The notes beneath the pieces are model-generated. The model had not been told where the DNA came from and did no database searches. It was given only the letters and a program-made list of their open reading frames with translations. DNA of 64,000 nucleotides from Modicisalibacter sp049808615 (GTDB lineage Bacteria; Pseudomonadota; Gammaproteobacteria; Pseudomonadales; Halomonadaceae), in assembly GCF_049808615.1 (NCBI RefSeq), contig NZ_JBNCAN010000010.1, forward strand, positions 1 through 64,000. The letters are read 5' to 3'. The translations under genes were made by a program, and so were the position numbers. Below are positions 52,381-60,100 of this stretch, piece after piece. Each line of letters begins with the position of its first letter. The stretch's first letter is position 1.

Positions 52381-54254
52381 TGGGCAACCTCCTCAACGGC
52401 TTTCCTAACACCTTGAGCGCGGCGGAAGGCATCATCCAGCGGATAGGATTCGACCGTGCGCGTCTCTTCTACTGCGCTGCGCACTGAGTCCGGGCGCGGA
52501 GAGTAGACCACAATGCGCTCCGCAGGCCACGAGGCGAGCCGGGATAAGACATCCTCGGTAACACGGCGACAAACCAGTATGGATGCGCTGTTGTCGTTTG
52601 CGGCAACCAGAATATCATCCTCATCTGCTTGCTGGTGAATTTCTCTCATTTCTCGAAGCGACACGAGGGCGTGCGCGTGCTCAGCCTCACCTTCAAAGTC
52701 GAGATCCGCTTCTTCCACAAGAGCCATGGTGAGGTAAGCGAAGCCATCATCCGTCCGATTTACACCATCACGCTCTTTGGCTTTCAGGACACGGCGTATA
52801 CGCTCGGCACAAATGTCGCGACATAGATTTTTATCCGGCTCACGCTTTGTTGCCTCAGTGCTTGAACAGAGGATATATTTCCGACTGCCCCCATCCTTTT
52901 CATTCAGATCCATGACCGCATGGCCCGTTGTTCCACTCCCGGCAAAAAAATCTAACACAATATCGTTTGGTGCCGTGGCTTGATCCAGCAAATGGCGGAT
53001 GAGCGTTAGAGGTTTGGCATAGTTAAATATCCGACTTCCAAATATGTCGGCAATGCCATTAGCGCCTTCTTTGTTCGTTGTAGACACGAAGCTGCCTGGC
53101 GCCTCATATTCGCCCTCCTCAAACCGAGGGACAATCCAGCTTGATAAAGGTTGGCGCTGATTCTTGAGATCGGCCTTGTATCGCTTAAATTGGGGCCTCC
53201 CAAACCCGACTGGAACACCAACCCAATCCTCTAGGTCAGGCAAACCACGGCGAAGCAGGGGCGTTTTTCCTGTCTTCGGAACATCCCCGCTGTCTATTGC
53301 CTTTAACAGATCGTCCATTGTTTCCCATATTTCGACCCGTTGACCGTCTCCAGGAAAGATCACTTGACCAAGAGAAATGAATTCCTCCATTGTCTTAGCC
53401 TGTACTCTCTGCCCTGGCTTGAGCCTTTTCTCCGTCGCATACACCCACACACGATCTGGGTTGGGAGGATAGAATATACCCGTATTTCTGTCTTCTAGCG
53501 GGTAGTATAAATTCGGCCTCTCTTTATACGAAAACCCCAGAGTCAGGTCACTTGTTCGCCATGGACCTCTCGGGTCACCATCATCATTAGAATACATGGC
53601 GTAACTCTTTTCAAACCCATGAAAAGCAAACCCTGGGTTCCCATATACTAATATGTGTTCATGGTCAGAACTCATGAAGCAACCCTGGTCGGCGTTAGAA
53701 CCTTGGCGCGTCCTCCAGACCATGCTTCCCAGTCGACGACCCGGCATTACCTCATCCATCATCAGCTCGAGGCGAGACCTATTTTCGTCATTAATCGAGA
53801 CAAGCATCACACCATCAGGGGTAAGCAGCTCGCTTGCGATTAGTAGCCTTTGGTAAAGAAATTCTAGCCACTTGGAATGCTTCCACCTGTCAGTCTTTGA
53901 CACGTATGAATCGTTATAAACCCAATCCTTGGTCCCTGTGTTATAAGGTGGGTCAATATAAATAACACGAATCTTTCCTGCGTGAGTGCTTCGCAAGAGA
54001 CGTAATGAATCGAAGTTATCTCCTTCGATAATTAAATTCCCGGTCAGGCCGCCCTTCGGGAAGTGAGACAGCTCTTCTGAAACCCTTGGGAGAACCATAT
54101 TTCCATTCAGAGCCTTGTCATGCTCGATGGCATCACGTTCCCAGGAAAGCCCTAGCCGCTTCTGTGTAAGCTCTTTCGCAAGCCACGCCTTCAGCTCTTG
54201 AGCGCTCAGCTGGTCAAGTCTTGAAAGAAGTTCTGTTCGCTTGGTTGTCGTCAT
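52377..54254 (-). CDS. mod: Type III-type DNA adenine methyltransferase (Mod)
   Basis: This N6-adenine methyltransferase sets the specificity of the system. It has 625 residues from the ATG at 54254; the frame's upstream extension crosses a palindrome and has no ribosome site. Catalytic motif DPPYNTG is in VIYIDPPYNTGTKDW (about 95-110), and the AdoMet motif FFAGSGTTGHAV (about 420-431) comes after it, i.e. the beta class typical of type III Mod. The segment between them probably carries target recognition. The frame is intact and no simple repeats for phase variation were seen. Confidence 0.92.
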   Translation of the reverse strand: MTTTKRTELLSRLDQLSAQELKAWLAKELTQKRLGLSWERDAIEHDKALNGNMVLPRVSEELSHFPKGGLTGNLIIEGDNFDSLRLLRSTHAGKIRVIYIDPPYNTGTKDWVYNDSYVSKTDRWKHSKWLEFLYQRLLIASELLTPDGVMLVSINDENRSRLELMMDEVMPGRRLGSMVWRTRQGSNADQGCFMSSDHEHILVYGNPGFAFHGFEKSYAMYSNDDGDPRGPWRTSDLTLGFSYKERPNLYYPLEDRNTGIFYPPNPDRVWVYATEKRLKPGQRVQAKTMEEFISLGQVIFPGDGQRVEIWETMDDLLKAIDSGDVPKTGKTPLLRRGLPDLEDWVGVPVGFGRPQFKRYKADLKNQRQPLSSWIVPRFEEGEYEAPGSFVSTTNKEGANGIADIFGSRIFNYAKPLTLIRHLLDQATAPNDIVLDFFAGSGTTGHAVMDLNEKDGGSRKYILCSSTEATKREPDKNLCRDICAERIRRVLKAKERDGVNRTDDGFAYLTMALVEEADLDFEGEAEHAHALVSLREMREIHQQADEDDILVAANDNSASILVCRRVTEDVLSRLASWPAERIVVYSPRPDSVRSAVEETRTVESYPLDDAFRRAQGVRKAVEEVAQ

Positions 54255-54465
54255 GTTCCGTTCTAACCCTGCTCCGCGGCAATGCCGCTCCTGGTGTCCT
54301 TCGTATGTTGAGGTGAACCCTACCACACGCCAAGTAAACAGCATCGCATCAGCGTCGCTCGCCTGCTCCATGGCGCCAGTTTCGCATGCGGAATTCTTGA
54401 CGCTGCACTCTGGCCAAGGTGGCGACGGTCTGTATGCCCCGGCCGCATCGCCACGATCGCACAAG
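54255..54465. other. Upstream region of mod
   Basis: About 210 bp without a gene. It carries a one-mismatch backbone palindrome at 54380-54393 and presumably the mod-res promoter. No leader element of the shared family is present here. Confidence 0.5.
54380..54393. repeat. Backbone palindrome copy 5 (one mismatch)
   Basis: TTTCGCATGCGGAA lies upstream of mod. Confidence 0.6.
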
Positions 54466-54499
54466 AAAACCCCTGACAGCACTAGGCTGACAGGGGTTT
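54466..54499 (-). terminator. Terminator of the gene at 54532
   Basis: AAACCCCTG pairs with CAGGGGTTT and is followed by TTCTTG on the minus strand. Confidence 0.85.
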
Positions 54500-54531
54500 G
54501 AGGGAAGAGGATGGAGCATGACGCGAGCGCG

Positions 54532-54927
54532 TCAGTCCTCCCCAGGGAGCATGATGGTGATCACCGGCTCATGGTTGTCTCCAGGGCCTATGTGCATCAC
54601 AGCACGCTTGGGAACAACCCGTGGGCCGTTCTCCCGTGGTTCCATGACTCTCACCGTGTACTCGACTACGGGCGAGTCTCGCTCCTTGCGTGCGGCATGA
54701 ACCGCGAGCGACAGAACATCCCACAAGCGGCCTGCCTCATCCTGAAGCGGGCCGTGTGGCCTAGCAGCTTGGTCCCAAGCCACCAGCTCATGCCAGGCAG
54801 CAGTAGTCAGGGCGACAGGCACCTTGAACCCTGCTTCCTTGGCGGCTTCGTTGACTTCAATCAGACCCCCATCTGCGATGGCATCGCTACGGGTATACGA
54901 GTGGATCAGGTCAGTAGCCTCAAACAT
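54532..54927 (-). CDS. DUF6573-like plasmid protein
   Basis: The 131-residue protein starts at 54927 and overlaps the upstream gene by 8 bp. The N-terminus DLIHSYTRSDAIADGGLIEV and the blocks VPVALTTAAWHELVAWD, GRLWDVLSLAVHAAR and VMHIGPGDNHEPVITIMLP follow a family that is widespread on plasmids and of unknown function (I recall it as DUF6573). It is cotranscribed with the gene at 54920-55273 from leader element 9. Confidence 0.75.
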   Translation of the reverse strand: MFEATDLIHSYTRSDAIADGGLIEVNEAAKEAGFKVPVALTTAAWHELVAWDQAARPHGPLQDEAGRLWDVLSLAVHAARKERDSPVVEYTVRVMEPRENGPRVVPKRAVMHIGPGDNHEPVITIMLPGED

Positions 54928-55273
54928 GAGCACGCACCCCCATGGACTGAGCTGCAAGGAAGGCTTCCATCGGCACTTCCGTCATGCTCCAGGAAGGCTC
55001 CCAGGCACCTTGGCGCATGACAAGGCGCGTCAGTCGCTCAGTCGCCATGCCAAGATCCCAACGCTTGCAGCCGCGGGCGGCAAGGCCGCTCGCTACATGC
55101 TCAACCTCCCAGCACCACGGCGCATCAAGATCCACGCCGTACCGCACCTTGAAGGTTTGGCCATCTACTCGCACCACAGCGAACACGCCAGGCTCAGTGC
55201 CCAGGTACTCTCCGTGGTTCCCGTTCTTGCGGGTGAAGACAACGGTTTCCAGACGATCGCCGATCGTTTTCAT
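54920..55273 (-). CDS. Hypothetical protein with shared leader
   Basis: The 117-residue protein begins MKTIGDRLETVVFTRKNGNH and has a beta-rich centre (FAVVRVDGQTFKVRYGVDLD) and helical end. No family is recognised. It is the first gene after leader element 9. Confidence 0.65.
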   Translation of the reverse strand: MKTIGDRLETVVFTRKNGNHGEYLGTEPGVFAVVRVDGQTFKVRYGVDLDAPWCWEVEHVASGLAARGCKRWDLGMATERLTRLVMRQGAWEPSWSMTEVPMEAFLAAQSMGVRAHV

Positions 55274-55350
55274 GATTGCTTCTCTCTCTTGGTTCTCTCA
55301 CATTCCTGCGGATGCAGGTCTCAAGAGGAGGTAGAGGCAGGACTGACACT
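55274..55350 (-). promoter_or_regulatory. Shared leader element 9
   Basis: GTGTCA, spacer, CTACCTCCTCTTG, GAGACC, CCTGC/GCAGG hairpin, ATGTGAGAGAACC, then CCAAGAGAGAGAAG before the ATG. The upstream CTCTTG is complementary to CAAGAG in the ribosome region although both differ from the other copies. Confidence 0.8.
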
Positions 55351-55385
55351 CGACCGGGAGCGTGGTGGTAAGGTAGCGGGTGCAG

Positions 55386-55399
55386 TTTCGCATGCGAAA
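55386..55399. repeat. Backbone palindrome copy 6
   Basis: A perfect TTTCGCATGCGAAA, 21 bp before the plus-strand gene at 55421. Confidence 0.75.
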
Positions 55400-55420
55400 T
55401 CGGAGACAGAGCGACACACC

Positions 55421-56248
55421 ATGCACCCTCCTTCTGAAGGCCTCAGGGGCGCCAGCCACAGCGATGACAGAGTGATCGAGGTCCGGCACCCGCAGCACCC
55501 TGATAGCCCCGACCCTGTAGCGCTACTGCTCATCCAGCGCACCGAGCAGCAGGTGGGTCAGGATCGACGCCTCACGCTCAAGGTGAGGCGCATCGGCAAT
55601 CACCCCCTGTTTGGCACCAACCAGTTCTCCTGGTCTGCCTGCTACTCGCCGGGTGACAACAGGGAGCCCGAGCGCATCAAGCTCACTGACGGGCAACTTC
55701 GCCCCGGTGGAAACGTCATCATCGGCATGCACGACCTTATCGGCCACCGCGTTGGCACATACCTCATGGCAGAGATCGTGGCATGGGCCAAGCAATGGCC
55801 CACCGCTGAGGTCATGCGGATCGACTTGTCCTGGCAAGACGAGAAAGAGGGTTGCTGGGGAGGGAACAACAAGGAGAGGCGAGATCGATTCTATGAGCAG
55901 TTCGGCATAGCCTTTGTCCCGGGCACACCGGGTCACAGCATCACCGCCAAGTCCAAGCCCATGCGAGCCGGCGAGCTGGTCACAGAGGAAGCGGAGCAGG
56001 CCTGGCGGTCGAACATCAGGGAGAGCAGTACCGTCGACGCGATCGCGGAGCAGCAGCGAGAGATCGCCATGCTGGCGCAGGAGTGCCAGCGTCTCGAGAG
56101 GGAGGCCATGCGGCTTCGAGAGGCCTGCCAAAACACTGCACGCCGGCCTGTCAGGCAGGTGCTGTCACGCATGGCTGCCAGCCCGTATGCCTGGGGCATG
56201 GTCGTTGTGGGGGTTGTCGCCCTATCCCTGTCCAAGGTGGTGGGGTAG
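55421..56248 (+). CDS. GNAT-like domain protein with C-terminal coiled coil and membrane anchor
   Basis: The 275-residue protein starts at the ATG at 55421; the frame is open much further upstream through antisense of other genes, which was rejected. The centre resembles a GNAT N-acetyltransferase: HDLIGHRVGTYLMAEIVAWA fits the AcCoA-binding motif A and the following helix, and RRDRFYEQFGIAF fits motif B. Residues about 200-235 are a coiled coil (EQQREIAMLAQECQRLEREA). Residues about 250-270 form one membrane segment (WGMVVVGVVALSLSKVV). Enzyme domain plus tail anchor is unusual. It is one of few plus-strand genes here. Confidence 0.65.
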   Translation: MHPPSEGLRGASHSDDRVIEVRHPQHPDSPDPVALLLIQRTEQQVGQDRRLTLKVRRIGNHPLFGTNQFSWSACYSPGDNREPERIKLTDGQLRPGGNVIIGMHDLIGHRVGTYLMAEIVAWAKQWPTAEVMRIDLSWQDEKEGCWGGNNKERRDRFYEQFGIAFVPGTPGHSITAKSKPMRAGELVTEEAEQAWRSNIRESSTVDAIAEQQREIAMLAQECQRLEREAMRLREACQNTARRPVRQVLSRMAASPYAWGMVVVGVVALSLSKVVG

Positions 56249-56290
56249 CTGGCGCTCAGGTAATCGGGAATCGACGCGGCCCCAGAAATG

Positions 56291-56313
56291 GAAAAGGCTC
56301 CCGGAGGGAGCCT
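56291..56313 (-). terminator. Terminator between convergent genes
   Basis: AGGCTCCC pairs with GGGAGCCT; on the minus strand it is followed by TTTTCC. It closes the unit at 56372-56752. Confidence 0.8.
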
Positions 56314-56371
56314 GTTGAATAGCAAATCACAATGATTTGTCCTGGCGAGAATGACAATCTCCAGGATTGGG

Positions 56372-56491
56372 CTAACTATTGCCGTTGCGATGCTGCTGGT
56401 GATCGTTGCGCAAAATCTGAACGTAAGTGAAACCACAAACGCCTGCCATAAGCAGGGCAAAAGCCAAGATCATCCAACCAAAAGGTGTCAT
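56372..56491 (-). CDS. 39-residue single-span membrane peptide
   Basis: The short frame reads MTPFGWMILAFALLMAGVCG and onward, ending in a hydrophilic NDHQQHRNGNS tail. It starts three bases after the stop of the two-span membrane protein, with AGGAG overlapping that stop. Both the ribosome site and the hydrophobicity argue that it is real. It is probably a small partner of its neighbour. Confidence 0.65.
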   Translation of the reverse strand: MTPFGWMILAFALLMAGVCGFTYVQILRNDHQQHRNGNS

Positions 56492-56494
56492 AAC

Positions 56495-56752
56495 CTACTC
56501 CTCGGTATCAGGTCGGCTGCGCTCGTTGAGCGCATGCAGCATGATGCCTGTTACCCAGATGATAGCACCCAGAGCAAACAAGGCAACGGAATCGCCTAGG
56601 GCGATCTTGTCACTTGGGGCGAATAACCCGAGTACGCCGGCACCCATGGCGCCGATACCCAGCTTACGCACATCCTCTGTGACAACCTGGAGGCTTGCAG
56701 GCCTCATCAGTGGAGGTCGCTCTCGCAACCATCGTCGGATCTTCTCAAACAT
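56495..56752 (-). CDS. Small two-span membrane protein with shared leader
   Basis: The 85-residue protein has a basic amphipathic N-terminus (FEKIRRWLRERPP) and two hydrophobic segments (about 33-50 and 55-74, ALFALGAIIWVTGIMLHAL). No family is recognised. It is transcribed from leader element 10 with the 39-residue peptide. Confidence 0.7.
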   Translation of the reverse strand: MFEKIRRWLRERPPLMRPASLQVVTEDVRKLGIGAMGAGVLGLFAPSDKIALGDSVALFALGAIIWVTGIMLHALNERSRPDTEE

Positions 56753-56814
56753 GTTTTCCTCCTCATTCCTGCTCTAATGCAGGTCTCATAAGGAGGTAGG
56801 GGGTGGGGTGACAC
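56753..56814 (-). promoter_or_regulatory. Shared leader element 10
   Basis: GTGTCA, spacer, CCCCCTACCTCCTT, GAGACC, CCTGC ATTAGA GCAGG hairpin (sense strand, loop changed), ATGAGGAGGAAAAC before the ATG. CCTCCT and AGGAGG can pair. Confidence 0.85.
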
Positions 56815-56858
56815 TTGGAGGGAAGCCTCCCGCAGCAGCAGCTGGGGGAGGCAGGGAA

Positions 56859-57110
56859 TCAGCGATCCGGGCGGACAACTAGGCCATAGAGCCCGTGCGT
56901 GACCGGATAAGTGCGGCGCTGGCCATCGATCGAAAGCCTCGTGGAGGCCGAACAGGGCCAATCACGTCGATGGAACCGCACTTGGGCGCATCTGCGCTCA
57001 ATGCCGAATTCGGCAGGGTCTGCACCTTCATGGTGGCGCTCATACGCTCGCCAGAATCCACGGAGGTCGCTCGCCTCCCGAACGATCAGCACGTCTTCAG
57101 TGTTCTGCAT
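56859..57110 (-). CDS. Small hypothetical protein with shared leader
   Basis: The 83-residue, Arg/His-rich protein reads MQNTEDVLIVREASDLRGFW and onward and is not recognised. The start at 57110 follows GGAGAGAG. Its leader element 11 is one of the most complete copies. Confidence 0.65.
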   Translation of the reverse strand: MQNTEDVLIVREASDLRGFWRAYERHHEGADPAEFGIERRCAQVRFHRRDWPCSASTRLSIDGQRRTYPVTHGLYGLVVRPDR

Positions 57111-57174
57111 GGTCTCTCTCCTCATTCCTGCGGGATTGCAGGTCTCGAGGAGAGATAGGGATGGCCATGACTCC
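57111..57174 (-). promoter_or_regulatory. Shared leader element 11
   Basis: GAGTCATG, spacer, CCCTATCTCTCCTC, GAGACC, CCTGC/GCAGG hairpin, ATGAGGAGAGAGA. TCTCTCCTC and GAGGAGAGA are nine perfectly complementary bases enclosing the small hairpin. Confidence 0.9.
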
Positions 57175-57192
57175 GGTGGCCTCCCGCGAGGA

Positions 57193-60100
57193 TCAGCTGA
57201 AGAGCTTGGGCGGCCCTGCCACCTCGGCCTTTGCGCGTTTGCCCTTTGCGCCAGCACCATTGTCGCTGCCAGCTTGTGACGCACTCCCGCTGGAGTGGCT
57301 GGCGGATGCCTTCTTCGCCTTAGCTCGGCGCTTCTGCAACCGCCGCTCGATTGGCGACAGTTTCGCCCCGGCCTCTTGGGCTCCTTCCTCGGCCAGAACA
57401 GTTTTCGGTGCAGCGTTCCCACCTACCGGGTCGTCCTTCGGTGCAGCGTTCCCACCGGCCGCCACAGCCTCTTCCGGTGCAGCATCCCCACCGCTGGCTG
57501 ACGCCGTGCTGGCGCTGTCATCGTCCTCGAGGAGCCAGGAGGCGTCGTTCTTCGGGGCCGGCTCCGGGGTAGGCTTACCGGCCGCATCGGCGGCCTGCTC
57601 GCCTTTCGGTGCAGCGTTCCCACCTACCGGGTCTTCCTTCGGCGCAGCATCCCCACCGGCTGTCGCAGCTTCTTTCGGTGCAACATCCCCACCTACCGGC
57701 TCATCCTCCGGTGCAGTATTCCCACCGCTGGCTGGTGCAGTGCTGGCGCTGTCATCGTCCTCGAGGAGCCAGGAAGCGTCATGCTTCGGGGCCGGCTCCG
57801 GGCTGGGCGCACCGGCCGCGTCGGCGGCCTGCTCGCCTTTGGGTGCAGCGTTCCCACCTACCGGGTCGTCCTTCGGTGCAGCGTTCCCACCGGCCGCCAC
57901 AGCCTCTTCCGGTGCAGCATCCCCACCGCTGGCTGGTGCAGTGCTGGCGCTGTCATCGTCCTCGAGGAGCCAGGAGGCGTCATCCTTCGAGGCCTGCTCC
58001 GGGGTAGGCTTACCGGCCGCATCGGCGGCCTGCTCGCCTTTCGGTGCAGCGTTCCCACCTACCGGGTCTTCCTTCGGCGCAGCATCCCCACCGGCTGTCG
58101 CAGCTTCTTTCGGTGCAACATCCCCACCTACCGGCTCATCCTCCGGTGCAGTATTCCCACCGCTGGCTGGTGCAGTGCTGGCGCTGTCATCGTCCTCGAG
58201 GAGCCAGGAAGCGTCATGCTTCGGGGCCGGCTCCGGGCTGGGCGCACCGGCCGCGTCGGCGGCCTGCTCGCCTTTCGGTGCAACATCCCCACCTATCGGA
58301 TCGTCCTTCGGTGCAGCGTTCCCACCGGCAGCCGCAGCCTCTTTCGGTGCAGCATCCCCACCTATCGAGTCGTCCTTCGGTGCAGCATCCCCACCGCTGG
58401 CTGGCGCTGTGCTGGCGCTGTCATCGCCCTCGAGGAGCCAGGAGGCGTCATGCTTCGGGGTCGGCTCGCCGGCCGCATCGGCGGCCTGCTCGCCTTTCGG
58501 TGCAACATCCCCACCTACCGGGCCATCCTTCGGTGCAGCGTTCCCACCGCTGACTGGCGGCGCTGCATCCTCGAAGCCATCATCCAGCAGCCAGGACACG
58601 TCACTTTTCGAGGCCTCATCCTGGGCCGAGATACCCCCAGCGCCAGCGGCTTGCTCTCCTTTCGGTGCAGCATCCCCACCTACTGGCCCATCCTTCGGTG
58701 CAGTATCCCCACTGCTGACTGACGCCGTGCTGGCGCTGTCATCATTCTCGAGCAGCCAAGGCGGGCTGTCCTTCTGGGCCTTGCTCGGTGCAGGCTCCTC
58801 GCCTTTCGGCGCAACATCCCCACCGCAAGCTGACGACTCCACCTTCCCTGCATCGCCTCCAGGTTGTGATGAGGCGAAGAGGCTGACCTCGCATACCTCG
58901 GAGGCAGGGATGCCCTTGGGAATCTGGGCACGCTCTTCACGCTTCCCACTGTCCGCGGTTGGCACGACGCCACTTCCAGCGCTGGAGCGCAGCGGGCCGA
59001 TCACCGTCACCTCATAGGCAGTCTCCCGCGGATACAGCCCGTGATGCTCCTCGGGCAGCTCGACCGCGATCATGCCTCGGAACTCAATGATGCCGGAGCG
59101 CACGCGCCACAGAGCTTGGTCAGCTGGCAGCGTCCACGTCTTGCTCGTCTCACTGCCGTCCGGCACACCCTCAGCTTCGGTCACCAGCCATCCGCGATCA
59201 TGGAGCGCCTTCAAGAGGATCTGTGTGAACTGCCCAGTCTTGCCCGGGGCGCGATAGCCGCCGCCAAGCGCCTCGGCTACACCCTGCCCCAGCTTGGTCA
59301 GGGCGGCTTCACGGATCATCGGCTCGGACAGGTACAGGCGGTCGCCCACGCGAAAGCCCGCCGCCTTCACCCCCTTGGCCAGGCCCTTGACCTGATAAGG
59401 CACCAGGGGGATGACGCGCAGGAAGGCATCGATCGCCAGCTCCTCCACATCCACTGACTCCAGAACCTTGCTCTTCTCGGTGCGCGTCGTGAGCCCATCG
59501 ATTTCCCGTAGCTGCTGGAGGAGGGTGCTCGCCCGACGCAGGCCCTTGTCGGTGAGCCCTGGGAAGGTGCGCGGCATCTTGGAGGGCGAGTGCTCGTACT
59601 TGACCGCCAGCAGAAGGATCGCCCGTTCATCATCCGGCAGCTCCCACCAGGCGGGAAACTTCGGCAGGAGTCGACCACCCTCCTTGTCGTGAGGGGAGAG
59701 CCGTACCCATTCGCCGTCCAGTTTCGCATGCGAAATCGTCTTGCCGATGTCGTGCGCTGCCGCAGCAAGGGGCAGAAGAGGATCGGCCCCTTCATACTCG
59801 AAGGCCTGATCCATGACGCCGAGGTGGTGCTCGAGCAGCGTCGTGCCATGGCCATCCCCGCAGTAGGCGTCAGGGTGTGCTTGCAGGTAGCCCAGCAGCT
59901 GGTGAATCAGCGGGAGATGATGGCGGGGCACGTCACCCGCCAGCTGTGCCTTGATCGGCTTGAACTTCACCGGGTCCGGTGTGGGCATGGACGTGATGGT
60001 GAGATCCATGCCACGAAACTCGCCCCGGGACTTCGCTCGATAACGACGCACGACCCGGCCGACCAACACCACCATGAGGACGATCAGCGTCCCCACGCCC

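Noticed and set aside
54255..54482. 76-residue N-terminal extension of the Mod methyltransferase
   Set aside because: It crosses the palindrome copy and a terminator region and does not resemble Mod N-termini; the ATG at 54254 begins the typical sequence.
54824..55420. Upstream extension of the GNAT-like protein to 474 residues
   Set aside because: It runs antisense through two genes and through a leader element. The ATG at 55421 is the first start after the palindrome.
57161..59017. Plus-strand frame of 618 residues opposite the HD-domain gene
   Set aside because: It is the mirror of a GC-rich repeat tail. The minus-strand frame continues into HD-domain and membrane sequence and overlaps its neighbour as an operon gene.
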